From: Alisma plantago-aquatica
Lineage: Eukaryota > Streptophyta > Magnoliopsida > Alismatales > Alismataceae
Direction of reading: 5' to 3'
Length of the DNA: 64,000 nucleotides
Assembly (NCBI GenBank): GCA_963693085.1
Contig: OY856414.1
Span: 262,040,001 to 262,104,000 of the forward strand
Shown: positions 43,984 through 64,000 of the stretch, in pieces
How positions within the stretch are numbered: position 1 is the first letter of the stretch
Layout: every line of letters starts with the position of its first letter
Position numbers and translations under genes: made by a program
Notes under the pieces: model-generated
What the model saw: the letters and a program-made list of their open reading frames with translations, nothing else
Told to the model about the DNA's origin: nothing
Databases searched by the model: none

Positions 43984-46900
43984 TGTGATAACATGTACTT
44001 TTTCCTCTCCTCATCTATGTGATGTGTACTTCATCCTTGGACTAACTCCTCAATGTAGCCCTTAATTGCATGATTAAATATGTCATGATGCTCATTTGGT
44101 GTGTCTTATGTACATGTATCTTGTGGTGACACACAAATTGCTTTTAGACCAAAGTTTCAAATCCTTAACATGTCACCATCTTGCAAATTAGTTTGAACCT
44201 AATCAGTATGCTCAACTTACTCACTACTATATGTCATGTTGTAGAGGATTCAATTGTAAATACAACAGTTCAATATTTGCTTCAATCTGACCATCGTAGG
44301 CCAAGATATGGCCTTTTGAATTTTTCTATATAACCTTTGTTTTAGTGTTGTTTTTTGCTTATTTTGACCCTAATTGGGCCCTATTGGGCGTGCAGTCCAA
44401 TTGGGGGGGGGGAGGTGCCCCTTTTTTTTCTCTGTCTTGGACCCAGCAATCCACACTCACTTTGGTGGACCAATAATGAGGCACGGATCATTGGGCAAGA
44501 GATATCGGCCCTCGGATCCTTCTTCCCCATATTAGCCCCCATCTGACGGCCACCTTCTTTTCTTCAACCTTCATACCATGGCTGATGGCCATGGTGTTAC
44601 ACCCCACCTACCTTTTTGTTTTCCCATTCCTTGGTTCCAATTAACCATCTCTTTTCCTATAAAACTTCTCCCATAAAACATTGTCACTCTTTCCATCTTG
44701 TTTCATGAACCCTAGACCCCCCTTCTTGTTTTCCTTCTTCTTGATTCCATGGCGGCGTTGCTGCTACATCCCATTTGGGAGTTTTCTCTCTGCTGCATTT
44801 TAGGCGAAGACAAGCTCTTTTTTGGCCTTACAGGACCTCAAAGAGGATGTTCAACATCTTCTCCTACCCGCTCTGGTCCCAGTTCACTCCCCCCAACCTC
44901 ACGAAGTTTCAACAAAGTGGCTGGATAAGATGGGCCGCATGTTGCGGAAAAGCTACACCTATGTGGCTTAGCGCCTACGATTGATGGCAGTAGGCGGTGA
45001 CCTGAGACCACCCCGAGGGTGGTGGACAGCGGTGTCCAGCCACGGGGGATGTATTTTGATCCTAGGAGAAAGTGGGCCAACAGTTTTCATGGAGTGAGGC
45101 CACATAGCCCAGTTTGGATATCACTAATCTAAGTGCCTTCCTCGACCTCGACCCTAGGATCTAGATTAAACGGCCCAATTTCATATGTTACAAAGTATAT
45201 TTCAAAAAATCATATCCTTGTCATGCTAGCTTCAAATATGGATATCTTATATACCACTTTGATCAGAAGAATGTGTGCTATCCAATAAAAATAGTTCCAG
45301 CTCTTCTTCTGATATCCTAAAATACATGTTTTTGAAGTCTTTTTAAGATGATTATCCTAGATGAATGCATTATCTTGATCTTTTATGCCCCAAGATATGA
45401 CAATAGCCTAATATCAGTACATTATACATCTTTATACATAAAGATTCAAACTTGATCCATATTTGTACCGTAGAATGATCTAATGTGGCTTAATGGCCTA
45501 AAATGGGCTTTTATGCTACATGATGCTTCTTTAATGCCTAACCTTGATTCTTTGTACCCTAAAACATTATGCTTGGTCCAAATAAGTAGTCTTTGGTTCA
45601 TGCTATACTAAGATTCAAATTTGTCCATACTTATGCTCATGTTTGACCTAATGATGTACTTTGAACCTTGAATATTCTTTATGTGGATACATTGATGTTG
45701 AATATTAACCCTAGATCACAAATGGGTCTTTTATGTTGAAAATGATCATGTGAACTCATAATTCAGTAACGTATCATACTTTTCATACCTAATTTCTATG
45801 TGGATCATTCTTTTGCCTTAATGTGACTACTTGACCTAATCTAAACATGAAATGTGACCTATGTTGCTTATTAATTTTTGGAGCTCTAACCTTGTGCAAA
45901 TCTTCCCCAAATGATCATCAATGCTACTTTATGCTTTCAAATTAGTAACTTTTTGACATTTATGGAACCTAATCCAAGTGGGTATTACCCATACTCTATT
46001 TATGACAACCTTGCATGATAATGCCTCTAAATGAATAGACTAGACTTTATCGATAGTTATGTTGACTAAGCTCACTTAAATCTTACAATTACTTTATCTA
46101 AGATCTTATAATCCTAATCTTGTGATCCCTAATCTTAGTTATGATGTGTCACCCTAAGCTCTAGATGAATCCATGATGTATGATGTAACTTGATGATGAC
46201 ATTGCATGACTAGTTGAGATGTTGAAAACAATGTTGAAGGAAATGAGTACCTAGACTTAGGTGATATATCCAACCTTCATGATAATGATTAATGGACCTA
46301 ATCTTGTTGATGATAGTCCAGTTGTACTTATTTGAAATGTCAGGATCTTTATGGACTCAATTGCCAAGATCTAGTCAAGCTTGCTATATATAAATTTCTT
46401 AATCAAATGGTTAATCTTGTGCTCTACTCGCAAGGTACGCTTAATCTCTTGACCCTAATATGATAAATGCTTGTTTGTATGTATGCTCACATGAATGCTT
46501 GGCTAGATATTTACTTATTTTAGCTACTTGTTCCCTATGATTAGTACGTTCATTTTGCTTGAAATATGTTGAACAAACCTCGAACATAATTGAACTTGTC
46601 CGTTATCCAAACCTTGTGTACTTGCATGTATTCTCGAGGTAAGGGCGCAAGGCATGTTGAGAACAGGGTTAGCTCAGCGACTTTGGTCTTGAGGTATCAC
46701 ACGGATAAAAGGGTTAGTTAATCTCGAGCACCCTTACAAACCCTTCAAATGGGAAGTTGGTCAATGGTCATAATATGTTGTTAAGTATAATGGAAATACA
46801 CTTAAAACACGCTTTGTATAAAATAATTTTGTTAAGTGTTTCACATCTTGTTTCTACTTCTTTCTTATTATGATATTTCTAGCCAAACAATTTTTATATT

Positions 46901-47246
46901 ACTCTTAAATTGTAATTATATATTTTTCATAGTGTATTCAATGCATTGATATTGATATATTTTGTTTATTATATTTGTGGTTGTCAAATGAAGATCTGAT
47001 GCACTCAAGACTCTAAGATCAAAAATGAAACACCAATTGGTTACTCTTGATATAGAAAGTGGTACATATCTCTTATCTCCATATTTAGTACATTTTATCT
47101 CTTCAGTTTTGTTATTGTCCTTATATATATTGCCTATGTGAAACTATGTGTCATTCTAAGGACGGACGTCCCAATCGACTCATCGTTGGCTATATAGCCA
47201 TTGGGAGTGTGGACTTGGGGTAATAAACGGTTCGGTGACAGCACAA
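43984..47246. mobile_element. Insertion of about 3.26 kb in the second repeat copy, possibly a solo LTR
   Basis: The tandem unit at 43810-43957 lets the uninterrupted host text be read as ...GGGCATGT-CAATATG..., so everything from 43984 to 47246 is extra. It begins TGTGATAACATG and ends near CAGCACA. It has a TATA-like 'CCTATAAAAC' near 44660 followed by a pyrimidine-rich leader, which suits a 3.3-kb LTR. No coding domain is seen inside. A clean five-base duplication could not be established, so the class is open. Confidence 0.4.
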
Positions 47247-47500
47247 CAATATGTTTTCCTTCATCTTGAGCCACTATGTATGTAGTTCAACAGAAGATAT
47301 CAAAATTTGGGTAGGGCACATGCCCTACCAATAGTAGTGGATCCAGAAAAATAAACCAAGGGAGGCTAAAACTAAGAATGAAACCTGCACCGCTTACTCA
47401 AAGAAACCTATCAACCACCACTCCAACTAGCAATTTTCTTTGTAAATCGTATATGCATTTAATGTATCTATATATATTTTTACCTTTATTTAATATTAAA

Positions 47501-47515
47501 AGATAACTACTTGGG
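47501..47515. repeat. 15-bp target site duplication, left copy (LINE)
   Basis: AGATAACTACTTGGG is repeated exactly at 47991-48005 after the poly-A end of the element. Confidence 0.9.
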
Positions 47516-47990
47516 AGGATGGATTTACTGCTAGTACTTGATTAGTCAATTGGGTGGCTTTTGCTTGATCTTCTGATCTAAGTTCTGAAGACTTGTGGAC
47601 TTGGTAATCTGTTGCCTCGAATTTTTTTGATCTAGTCAACTGAAGATTGGAGTCATATTTGCTGGTTGCATAGTGTCCAGGACTACTACAGATATCATCA
47701 TGCTTCCAAGGCTGCACATATTTCAGGAGTTGGTTTTTCATGCTAGTGTAGCTTTGGTGAGTTGAGGGTTGTATCTTCTTAGTTTTTCTGGGAGCTGTTC
47801 TGCTAGTTAAGTCTTGTCTTCCTTCTTTTCCTTTGTCCCGATAGATGGCTCCTTGGTGAGCAGTAGCTTTTTTTTCTATCTTTTTTTTGTTGGTGGTTTG
47901 TCACCCGAGTTTTGTTCTTAGGGGTGCTCCTATTGTACCTAAAGTTTTTGGGCAACATTATAGTAACATAGTTTTTTACCGACCAAAAAA
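47516..47990 (+). mobile_element. 5'-truncated LINE (L1-type) copy, 475 bp
   Basis: The element ends '...TAGTTTTTTACCGACC' plus A7. It is flanked by a perfect 15-bp duplication and has no terminal repeats. The 3' end with 'TTTTACCGACCAAAAAA' resembles plant LINE tails. Only the 3' untranslated part is present, with no RT or endonuclease. Small minus-strand frames over it are not genes. Confidence 0.8.
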
Positions 47991-48005
47991 AGATAACTAC
48001 TTGGG
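47991..48005. repeat. 15-bp target site duplication, right copy (LINE)
   Basis: This is an exact copy of 47501-47515. Long duplications of variable length are typical of target-primed reverse transcription. Confidence 0.9.
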
Positions 48006-49143
<1,138 letters not shown>

Positions 49144-50108
49144 GGCTCCTATTGGTTTGGTGTAAGTCATAAGTTATCTGGAATTCATTTTCTGGGAACT
49201 CTAGTTCAGTTTCTGGAACTTAAGTTCCATTCACTTCCATGTGATTGGTTTGTTGTAAGCATAAATATGAAAATTGCAAAAAAAATTAATGTCTAATATA
49301 TAATAAGGACAACAAAGACATAAAGAAAGAATCATATTTATAAATAACCATGATACTTTTTAACCATAACAAACACAATAAGTAGTCATGGTGCGGATGT
49401 TGTTCCTTTAAAAAATATTTTAGTATAATATAATTATTATTTTAATATAGATGTTGTTAAAATCACATTCCAATAATTTTATTTCACTTTGTAGGTACAA
49501 AATATTATATTAATATATGCATTTTATGTGTTTGTAAATATAAATTTTGATTTAACATTAGTTAACGCAATCTACGCTATTATTTTTAGTATATTCTTTG
49601 TGCACCGGTATAGTAAATTATTTTTGTCACGTCACATTGTTTAAATATGAAAAACAAAAATATATTAGATAAATCATAAAAAAATTATTACGGTGTGATT
49701 AATTTTTTATAGTGTTCATATGATTTTTATTTTATAAACAACACTAGTAATTGGTGGTTATAGTGTATAATGTTTTACATGACGTGCTTATACTGTATAC
49801 TATTTTGTCATACTATGTTGTGATTTTGACAATAAATAATATCTACACCGCTAACATTTCTAGTCATAAATATTTTACATGTACCATTTTTGAAGAATAT
49901 TACAAAAGGAAATGTTGTTAATTGTTCCAGAACTCGTTTTCCGTTTTTTTTAAGAGGAAACTCAAGAACTGTATTTTGTAAGTCTGTAACTCATTGGAAC
50001 TCACGAAACTCAAGTTGCAACAGTTACTTTAAACCAATCATGAAAAACTACTTAAGGAACTCCAGTTCATGAGTTTTCTAGACCAATTACAGCAAACCAA
50101 TCGGAGCC
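49144..50108. mobile_element. Non-autonomous TIR DNA transposon, 965 bp
   Basis: The left end GGCTCCTATTGGTTTGGTGT and the inverted right end GGCTCCGATTGGTTTGCTGT match at 18 of 20 positions and are followed by AA on both sides. Flanking TAG (49141-49143 and 50109-50111) would be a three-base duplication. CTA is an equally possible reading. There is no transposase. The interior is AT-rich. The subfamily (Harbinger-like or other) is unclear. It ends about 160 bp from the OPR stop codon. Confidence 0.7.
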
Positions 50109-50267
50109 TAGGCGAAATACCTTTCTCAAAGCATCATTTTGATGTTATTCATCTATAGAAATCTAGCAAGATCACGGCTTTCCTAACTTCCAGCCGATGC
50201 AGCACCCATATATACAATTTTTTTAGGAGTTTGAAGACAGAGAAGATGCCAACCACTTTCTGTCTAA

Positions 50268-59233
<8,966 letters not shown>

Positions 59234-59520
59234 CTTGGTTCTCTGTGACGCGCGACACGGCCCGTCCACGAATCTCAGCCAATCTCTCCCTATCTACCCG
59301 AACAAATCCTGGTTTCGGCCTGGTGACGGCAGTGGCAAGATGCCTGTGGCTTCCGAACTGTGATGTCTTCCGAGCGACGCCTTTGACGTCGTTGATTTTG
59401 GGTTTGTTCATGATTCCTGACTCCTTGAAGATTCCAAGCGCTTGCAAATTATGCACGGTCAAATATATAATAAAAGACTTCGCTCCTCCGATATAGAAAA
59501 GAAGAGTTTGCACTGTCTAG
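59234..59520 (-). promoter_or_regulatory. Probable OPR 5' UTR and core promoter
   Basis: On the minus strand 'TTATTATATATTTGACC' (about 59460-59476) is a TATA-like element about 230 bases upstream of the start codon. A start near 59,435 would give a leader of about 200 nt. That leader would contain an upstream ATG at 59411 whose frame overlaps the OPR start out of frame. The position is inferred from sequence only. Confidence 0.3.
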
Positions 59521-61020
59521 GCAGGTGCAAGACAAAGGATTCGGAAGTTAGAAGGCAAACGATCTACCCCTTACTATTAGACCCGGCTTAGTGACTAATG
59601 TCACATCTATTGTGCACCCTTTCTGTCAACAAAATGTGTTTGAAGGAAATCAGGGTAGTTAAAAAATATTTGTGACATCGGTGGTGTATCTTTTAGTATA
59701 CTAGTAGAAGGACACGTCCAAAGAACGTGAGGCGTGTATATTTTGTATATTAAAAAACATATATGTATATTTTCAAATTAGCAATTTTGAAAAGATATTT
59801 AAGTTAACAATTTTCAACCATAACTTAGTATAACATGTTATTACATAATAAATTTTAAAAATTAAAATTATATTCATGGTAGTGTATTAATTACACTTTC
59901 AAAATTATGAGTATATACATTACAATAACTGATGGAGTAGACATCTTAGCTAAATCCATACAACGTATAAACATCTATAGGCCCTTAAACGGAAAAAAAC
60001 AGAGTTACTTGATGCCTATGCAATTCTGCTATTGTGGAAGCTTCTCAAACTGGCATATTAATCCATGACACTTCGAGATTGCTTACGCAGAAATATACAT
60101 AGGCATTCATATTTCATTATCATCTATTTAATACAAAAAGAAGTCATTTATATGAAAAGTATCTACATATGTAGAGATAATTCATAACATGGAGCACCAT
60201 ATGGCTAGTTGTTTTATTCATTCAGGATCTTCAAAACTTGTAGGTGCATCATGTTTCTGTACTTGTTGTCAACTTGAACTTGGAAGCTGAGATTCATACA
60301 ACTCGGTTAAGTTTTCAATTTTTGAATGAGATACCATATTGGTCTGAAATGTTAGTTTGATTAGAATTTTACAAATTTATAAATAAAGTGTCATAGAAAA
60401 CTCACCATCGGACTTATTATCATTAAAGTATCAGGACAACATGAGAGGAGATCTTTCACCTGTTTTTCAAACAAAGTACATAGTGTTGTATTTGTTTCAT
60501 CTTATAACTGAAGTTTTAAGATACACCTGAAAAATGTTTAGAAAAATAATTGTGAGAAGAACATTAAAAATATTAGAATTTTAAAAGGATTAAATGTATT
60601 TACTTACCTAGGCTTTGCAATAGATTCTTTGTAAAAGTATTGACAGAAGTATTTTGTGTCATAAGTAGAAGTAGTTTTCTTGTGGCACTTGTTGCATGTT
60701 ATATACCAGAGGTCTTGTTGCTTGGAGACAAAAATGATTGTTGGTTTTATAAAATAGATGTGATCCTACGTAGCTTTGTTCTATTAGTTTCGGTATCAGT
60801 ATATGTTCACAAAAATGAAGTATAATGTGAAGAGTAAAAATACTAAATTACTGGTGAGAAGAACTTGTGCGATGGGAGTTGTTGAAAATATTTCCTTTGC
60901 ATGTTGAGTTATAGACTAATCAAGTAGATTGGAATGATTTACTTTCTAGAGTGAGATCAATAATTTGTTTGCTACATATAATGTTAATATAAATTGTTAA
61001 TGAATGAAAATAATAAAATA
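59521..61020. other. Intergenic, nothing recognised
   Basis: This is AT-rich with short frames only. No terminal repeats or conserved protein text were seen. Confidence 0.4.
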
Positions 61021-61039
61021 CTAATGTTGCCATTCATTA

Positions 61040-61716
61040 ACTTTTGGTAGTTTGAGGTTAATTAGTATCTTTGCAGACAACGCAGAGGTTGTGTCAGAAG
61101 GAGAGGACGTCGAAGAGGAGGAAGAAGAAGAATCTGTAGAATAAGAAGAAGAAGAAGAAGAAGAAGAAGAGCAGGAGGAGGTTGTGATGCCTTGCACACT
61201 GTAGAGATGACTACACCGTATTCCATGATGATATGCAGCATCCAGCTCTACAGTTGTGCCACCACCACCACCTGGGGACTCTTTCTCTATGGAGGGTATG
61301 TATGGGAGGTTATAGTCCATTCAATAAGGGCGGAAGAAGTAGCAGTTAGCCACCTTGACTGAGATTAATTGTGTCCAGGAGCAGCTCCTTCAGCAGCAAC
61401 AGGCGATTTACGCCAATGAACGTTTTCTCTTGGCCAACTAGGAGAACATGCACACTCACCTGCAACACCTATAATATCATCAGTATATGCTCTATGACCA
61501 CTATTTGAGTCAAGACAGCTTTGCTAGCTACCTGTAGTCGCCAGATATGTCAGCTAACCCACCCACATTCATTGGCGCTTTCTACCCTCTAGATCCTCAA
61601 ATGTCATCGGAAACATTTTATCCACCACCACCATCCTAGTGAGTGCATGGCACCTCTATTCCACTTCTTTGTTTAATTCTAACTATGAGGACATAATCAA
61701 GTTCAAGCTTAGGGGG
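61040..61716 (+). mobile_element. 3' internal remnant of a Tat/Athila-like element
   Basis: A broken plus-strand frame rich in Glu (GAA/GAG run at 61110-61180) is followed by Gln-rich text ('QEQLLQQQQAIYANERFLLAN') with several stops. The segment ends in the phrase 'TATGAGGACATAATCAAG' and a purine tract TTCAAGCTTAGGGGG (61702-61716), the form found at the 3' end of Athila/Tat elements. An LTR would begin at about 61717. Confidence 0.5.
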
Positions 61717-62123
61717 TACTCGAATGGATTTATCTTGTTTATTTTCTATCTTATTTTAGTTTTTCTTATTTGCAAGTATAGGATACACAATCTATCTAGT
61801 GTAATCTTAGAGATTCGTTATCATGATTTCTTCCATCACCAAAAAGAATGTGTTTTGTGCCTTTGCAATAAATTTTTTTAAAATTTAGAATGATTACATC
61901 TTTGTAACAATATTTTGTAAAGTCTAAGGAAACACCCACTAGAGGAAGTGTTTGGGTTATTCAGCTTGAGACACTTAAAATGAATGAAAATCTTAAGCTA
62001 TCCAAGGCATGTGTATGATGAAGAGGTTTCAGTGACCAGATAAGTAACGAGACTTTAAATGGGATTTTTAGAAGGAAACCCTAAGGTTACCCTATACATA
62101 GGTTGATAGGAGAGGGACATTGT
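61717..62123 (+). mobile_element. Possible LTR start of the Tat/Athila-like remnant
   Basis: This follows the purine tract directly (TACTCGAATGG, where TG would be expected, so TG has probably mutated). No second LTR is in the window. The extent is a guess, bounded by a new LTR-like start at 62124. Confidence 0.3.
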
Positions 62124-63381
62124 AAGACCCATGATCTTGCTTTAAGGTTGAACATACTTTCTTATCATAATTGGATGCTTGTAAAATTAATAAAACCCTA
62201 AAATGTGCTTTGATATCATGACAAAGCTATGTTTCAAGTTTTGTCCAGTTTGGACATTGTTTGAGCAAGTTTTACATTTTATGTGCTTGTAAGGGCATCT
62301 ATGCAATTTTCCTGTATCTAGGGCTTTTTCTGCAATTTGACACATGTATGTTGTGCCTCATAAGTTTTCATATCATGTTTGATATAGTTACATCTTTGGG
62401 AAACTAGTTGTGTCATTGGATCACTGGTAACACCTAACCTAGGGTTGGGATTGGGGTTTCCTCGCCTAGATGCCCTAGCTCGATGGTTTTCCTTTATATG
62501 TTGGGATCTTATGGTCCACCTTGAGGTGTTAGGATCCTATGATGGTCTCTTGGTGATTGATATTTTATGGTTTTCTTCTTGAGGCACTGAGGTCAATGGT
62601 TCTCCAAGTGAGGTGCAACAATTGATGGAGACCTTGGGTTTGCTTTTGTGGCCAAGTGATGGCAAGATCTGATGGACCACCTAGTGTTGGAGGTCGATGT
62701 TCCTTCTGGGGTTGACATTCTATGGTCCCCCCTAGCTTCAAAATTTGATGGTTGACCTAGTTTTGCATAGTTGTGAGGTTTTAACCAAGGGACACATGGC
62801 ATGTACATCTTGATACCTCTACCTATCTTTCTCTTTCACCCCAAGCTATATATACATCTCTCCTTCCATCCAAACGAACCTTTTACACACCCTCTTCCTC
62901 TTCTTTCATCTTGGAGGTTCGTCCCTTTTGCTTGGTGGAGAAGAAGGAGCTCTTGAGGAGGAAGCTTGGATGATCTTGCTTGCATGTGCACCTAGGGTTT
63001 GGATTTGCTCTCTCTTAAAGCTTTTGGAGACTCCCTACTTTGCTTTTTGGCTTAAGCAAGTAAGATCACCATCTCTATCTTCATTTTCCTTGCTACCCTC
63101 CTTATTCTTTCTTCCTTCTTGGTAGGATCCATGGTATTCTTGGTGGATCTTGTGCATGTGGTTGAAGAGCACACATTCTTTCTTCTCTTTTGACCTAGGG
63201 TTTCCTTGCTCTTAGATAAAGGAGCTAGATTGGACGTGTGGAGTTCTCAAGCTAGGGTTTCTTTTCTCTCTTTGAGATACCTTGTTGTTTGGATCATCAT
63301 GTTCTACTTAAGGCAATTTATATAACCTTCTTCATGTTTATTTCTTACTCTTAACTCGACATGCATAGATCTTGCTCTAAA
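62124..63381 (+). mobile_element. LTR-like fragment beginning TGTAAGACCC
   Basis: TGTAAGACCCATG at 62124 resembles chromovirus LTR starts. A TATA-like 'AGCTATATATACATC' (about 62845) is followed by a pyrimidine-rich leader and a donor-like 'AAGCAAGTAAGATC'. This is LTR-like layout, without a partner LTR or PBS in the window. A short frame at 62928-63125 lies in the leader and is not convincing. Confidence 0.35.
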
Positions 63382-64000
63382 ACTGTGGGCTCTAATCTCC
63401 AAAACACGAGATAAACATAGCGGAAGCGATTCGATTAACGGCGGAACGCGAAAAATCATGAAAAATAAAACTTTTCAAGGGGAAATCTTGAAAACATGAG
63501 ACTCCTTTCATAAAAGTATGATAAACAGTTTACATCTCTATTAAATCACTTCTTGAGTGATCATATACAACCATATACAAAAAAAAAATCTCAAGACCCA
63601 AAATTCAAAATCTCAGATCATCTAACTCCAAGGACCTGAGTGTACAGAGACGACATAAGACTTTCTAACTAACAGACTGGACAGCCAGGATCTCCACATA
63701 AGACTCACTGCTGCTCCTGATGCTGCTGCTGCTGATCTCCTGTGGACTGGTTCCTTCGTCCTCGACGACTACCTAAAAGGTTGAAATCTACAGGGTGAGA
63801 CAATTTTAAATAATTGTCCCAGCGAGAGTTATAACTCTCTGCCAGAAGCTTTGTCAGAACATATGAGGAAAGCATAAGCAATGTAACTTAACCTGCAAAA
63901 GCAGGCTTAAGAGTAGATAAAGCAGCATTTACTTCTATGAAGAACATGAAGAACATGTAGGGTAAATATTTGACTGAAACAATATAAACAATGTAGTATC
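63382..64000 (-). mobile_element. Probable minus-strand LTR, running off the window
   Basis: Composition changes sharply at TGTGGGCTCTAATCTCC (63382). On the minus strand this would be an LTR ending ...GAGCCCACA. The body has a CAG/CTG-repeat stretch (63711-63738) and text such as 'CCGCTATGTTTATCTCGTG' often seen in chromovirus LTRs. The other end is outside the window. Confidence 0.35.

Noticed and set aside
44775..44984. Short frames after the TATA-like box of the 3.26-kb insertion.
   Set aside because: They are too short and without motifs. They are more likely an LTR leader.

Overview
The window is nuclear DNA of a flowering plant. The evidence is a five-exon plant 12-oxophytodienoate reductase (OPR) gene with GT-AG introns, surrounded by plant-type LTR retrotransposons (Tekay/Del chromovirus, Athila/Tat Ty3-gypsy, Ty1-copia), PIF/Harbinger DNA elements, MITEs and a LINE. 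The density and depth of nesting suggest a genome rich in repeats. A monocot is possible, but the sequence does not settle the species.

Bases 1 to about 42,235 form one nested transposon stack, and most of its joints can be read base by base. The base layer is the 3' LTR of an Athila/Tat-type element (413 to about 42,235, in three pieces). Two independent insertions split it. The first is a Tekay-like solo LTR (689-2005 plus 24340-26307, flanks ATAAT/ATAAC). That solo LTR was later hit by a complete but dead Tekay-type chromovirus (2006-24334, TSD TAGCA), which in turn was hit by an Athila-like Ty3-gypsy element (6734-18276, TSD ACCCC) with gag, protease, RT-RNase H and integrase still readable. 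The second insertion is a PIF/Harbinger transposon (27550-41612, TSD TTA) with a decayed three-exon transposase. A minus-strand Ty1-copia element (30351-39590, TSD AGTTC) sits in its 3' part.

Bases 42,236-50,267 are gene-free. They hold a probable 3.26-kb insertion into a tandem repeat, a 5'-truncated LINE with a 15-bp target duplication, a compound (AT)n(GT)n microsatellite and a 965-bp TIR element.

Bases 50,268-59,233 carry the only host gene found, an OPR subgroup-I gene on the minus strand whose five exons join to 373 residues without a frame break. Its introns have collected a Tourist-like MITE (intron 3) and, in the 6.2-kb intron 2, a 2.1-kb small LTR element. One end of that element was later tandemly duplicated together with host flank.

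Bases 59,234-64,000 contain the promoter side of OPR, a Tat-like 3' remnant ending in a polypurine tract, and probable LTR fragments that run off the window.

The most unusual observations are a 34-nt group II intron domain V signature (organelle-type) patched into only one LTR of the Tekay element; arrays of short palindromes just upstream of the TATA box in two unrelated LTR families; three polypurine-tract-like motifs in the Athila-like element; and the rearranged LTR element in the OPR intron. No undescribed gene system (defence, biosynthetic cluster or similar) was seen.
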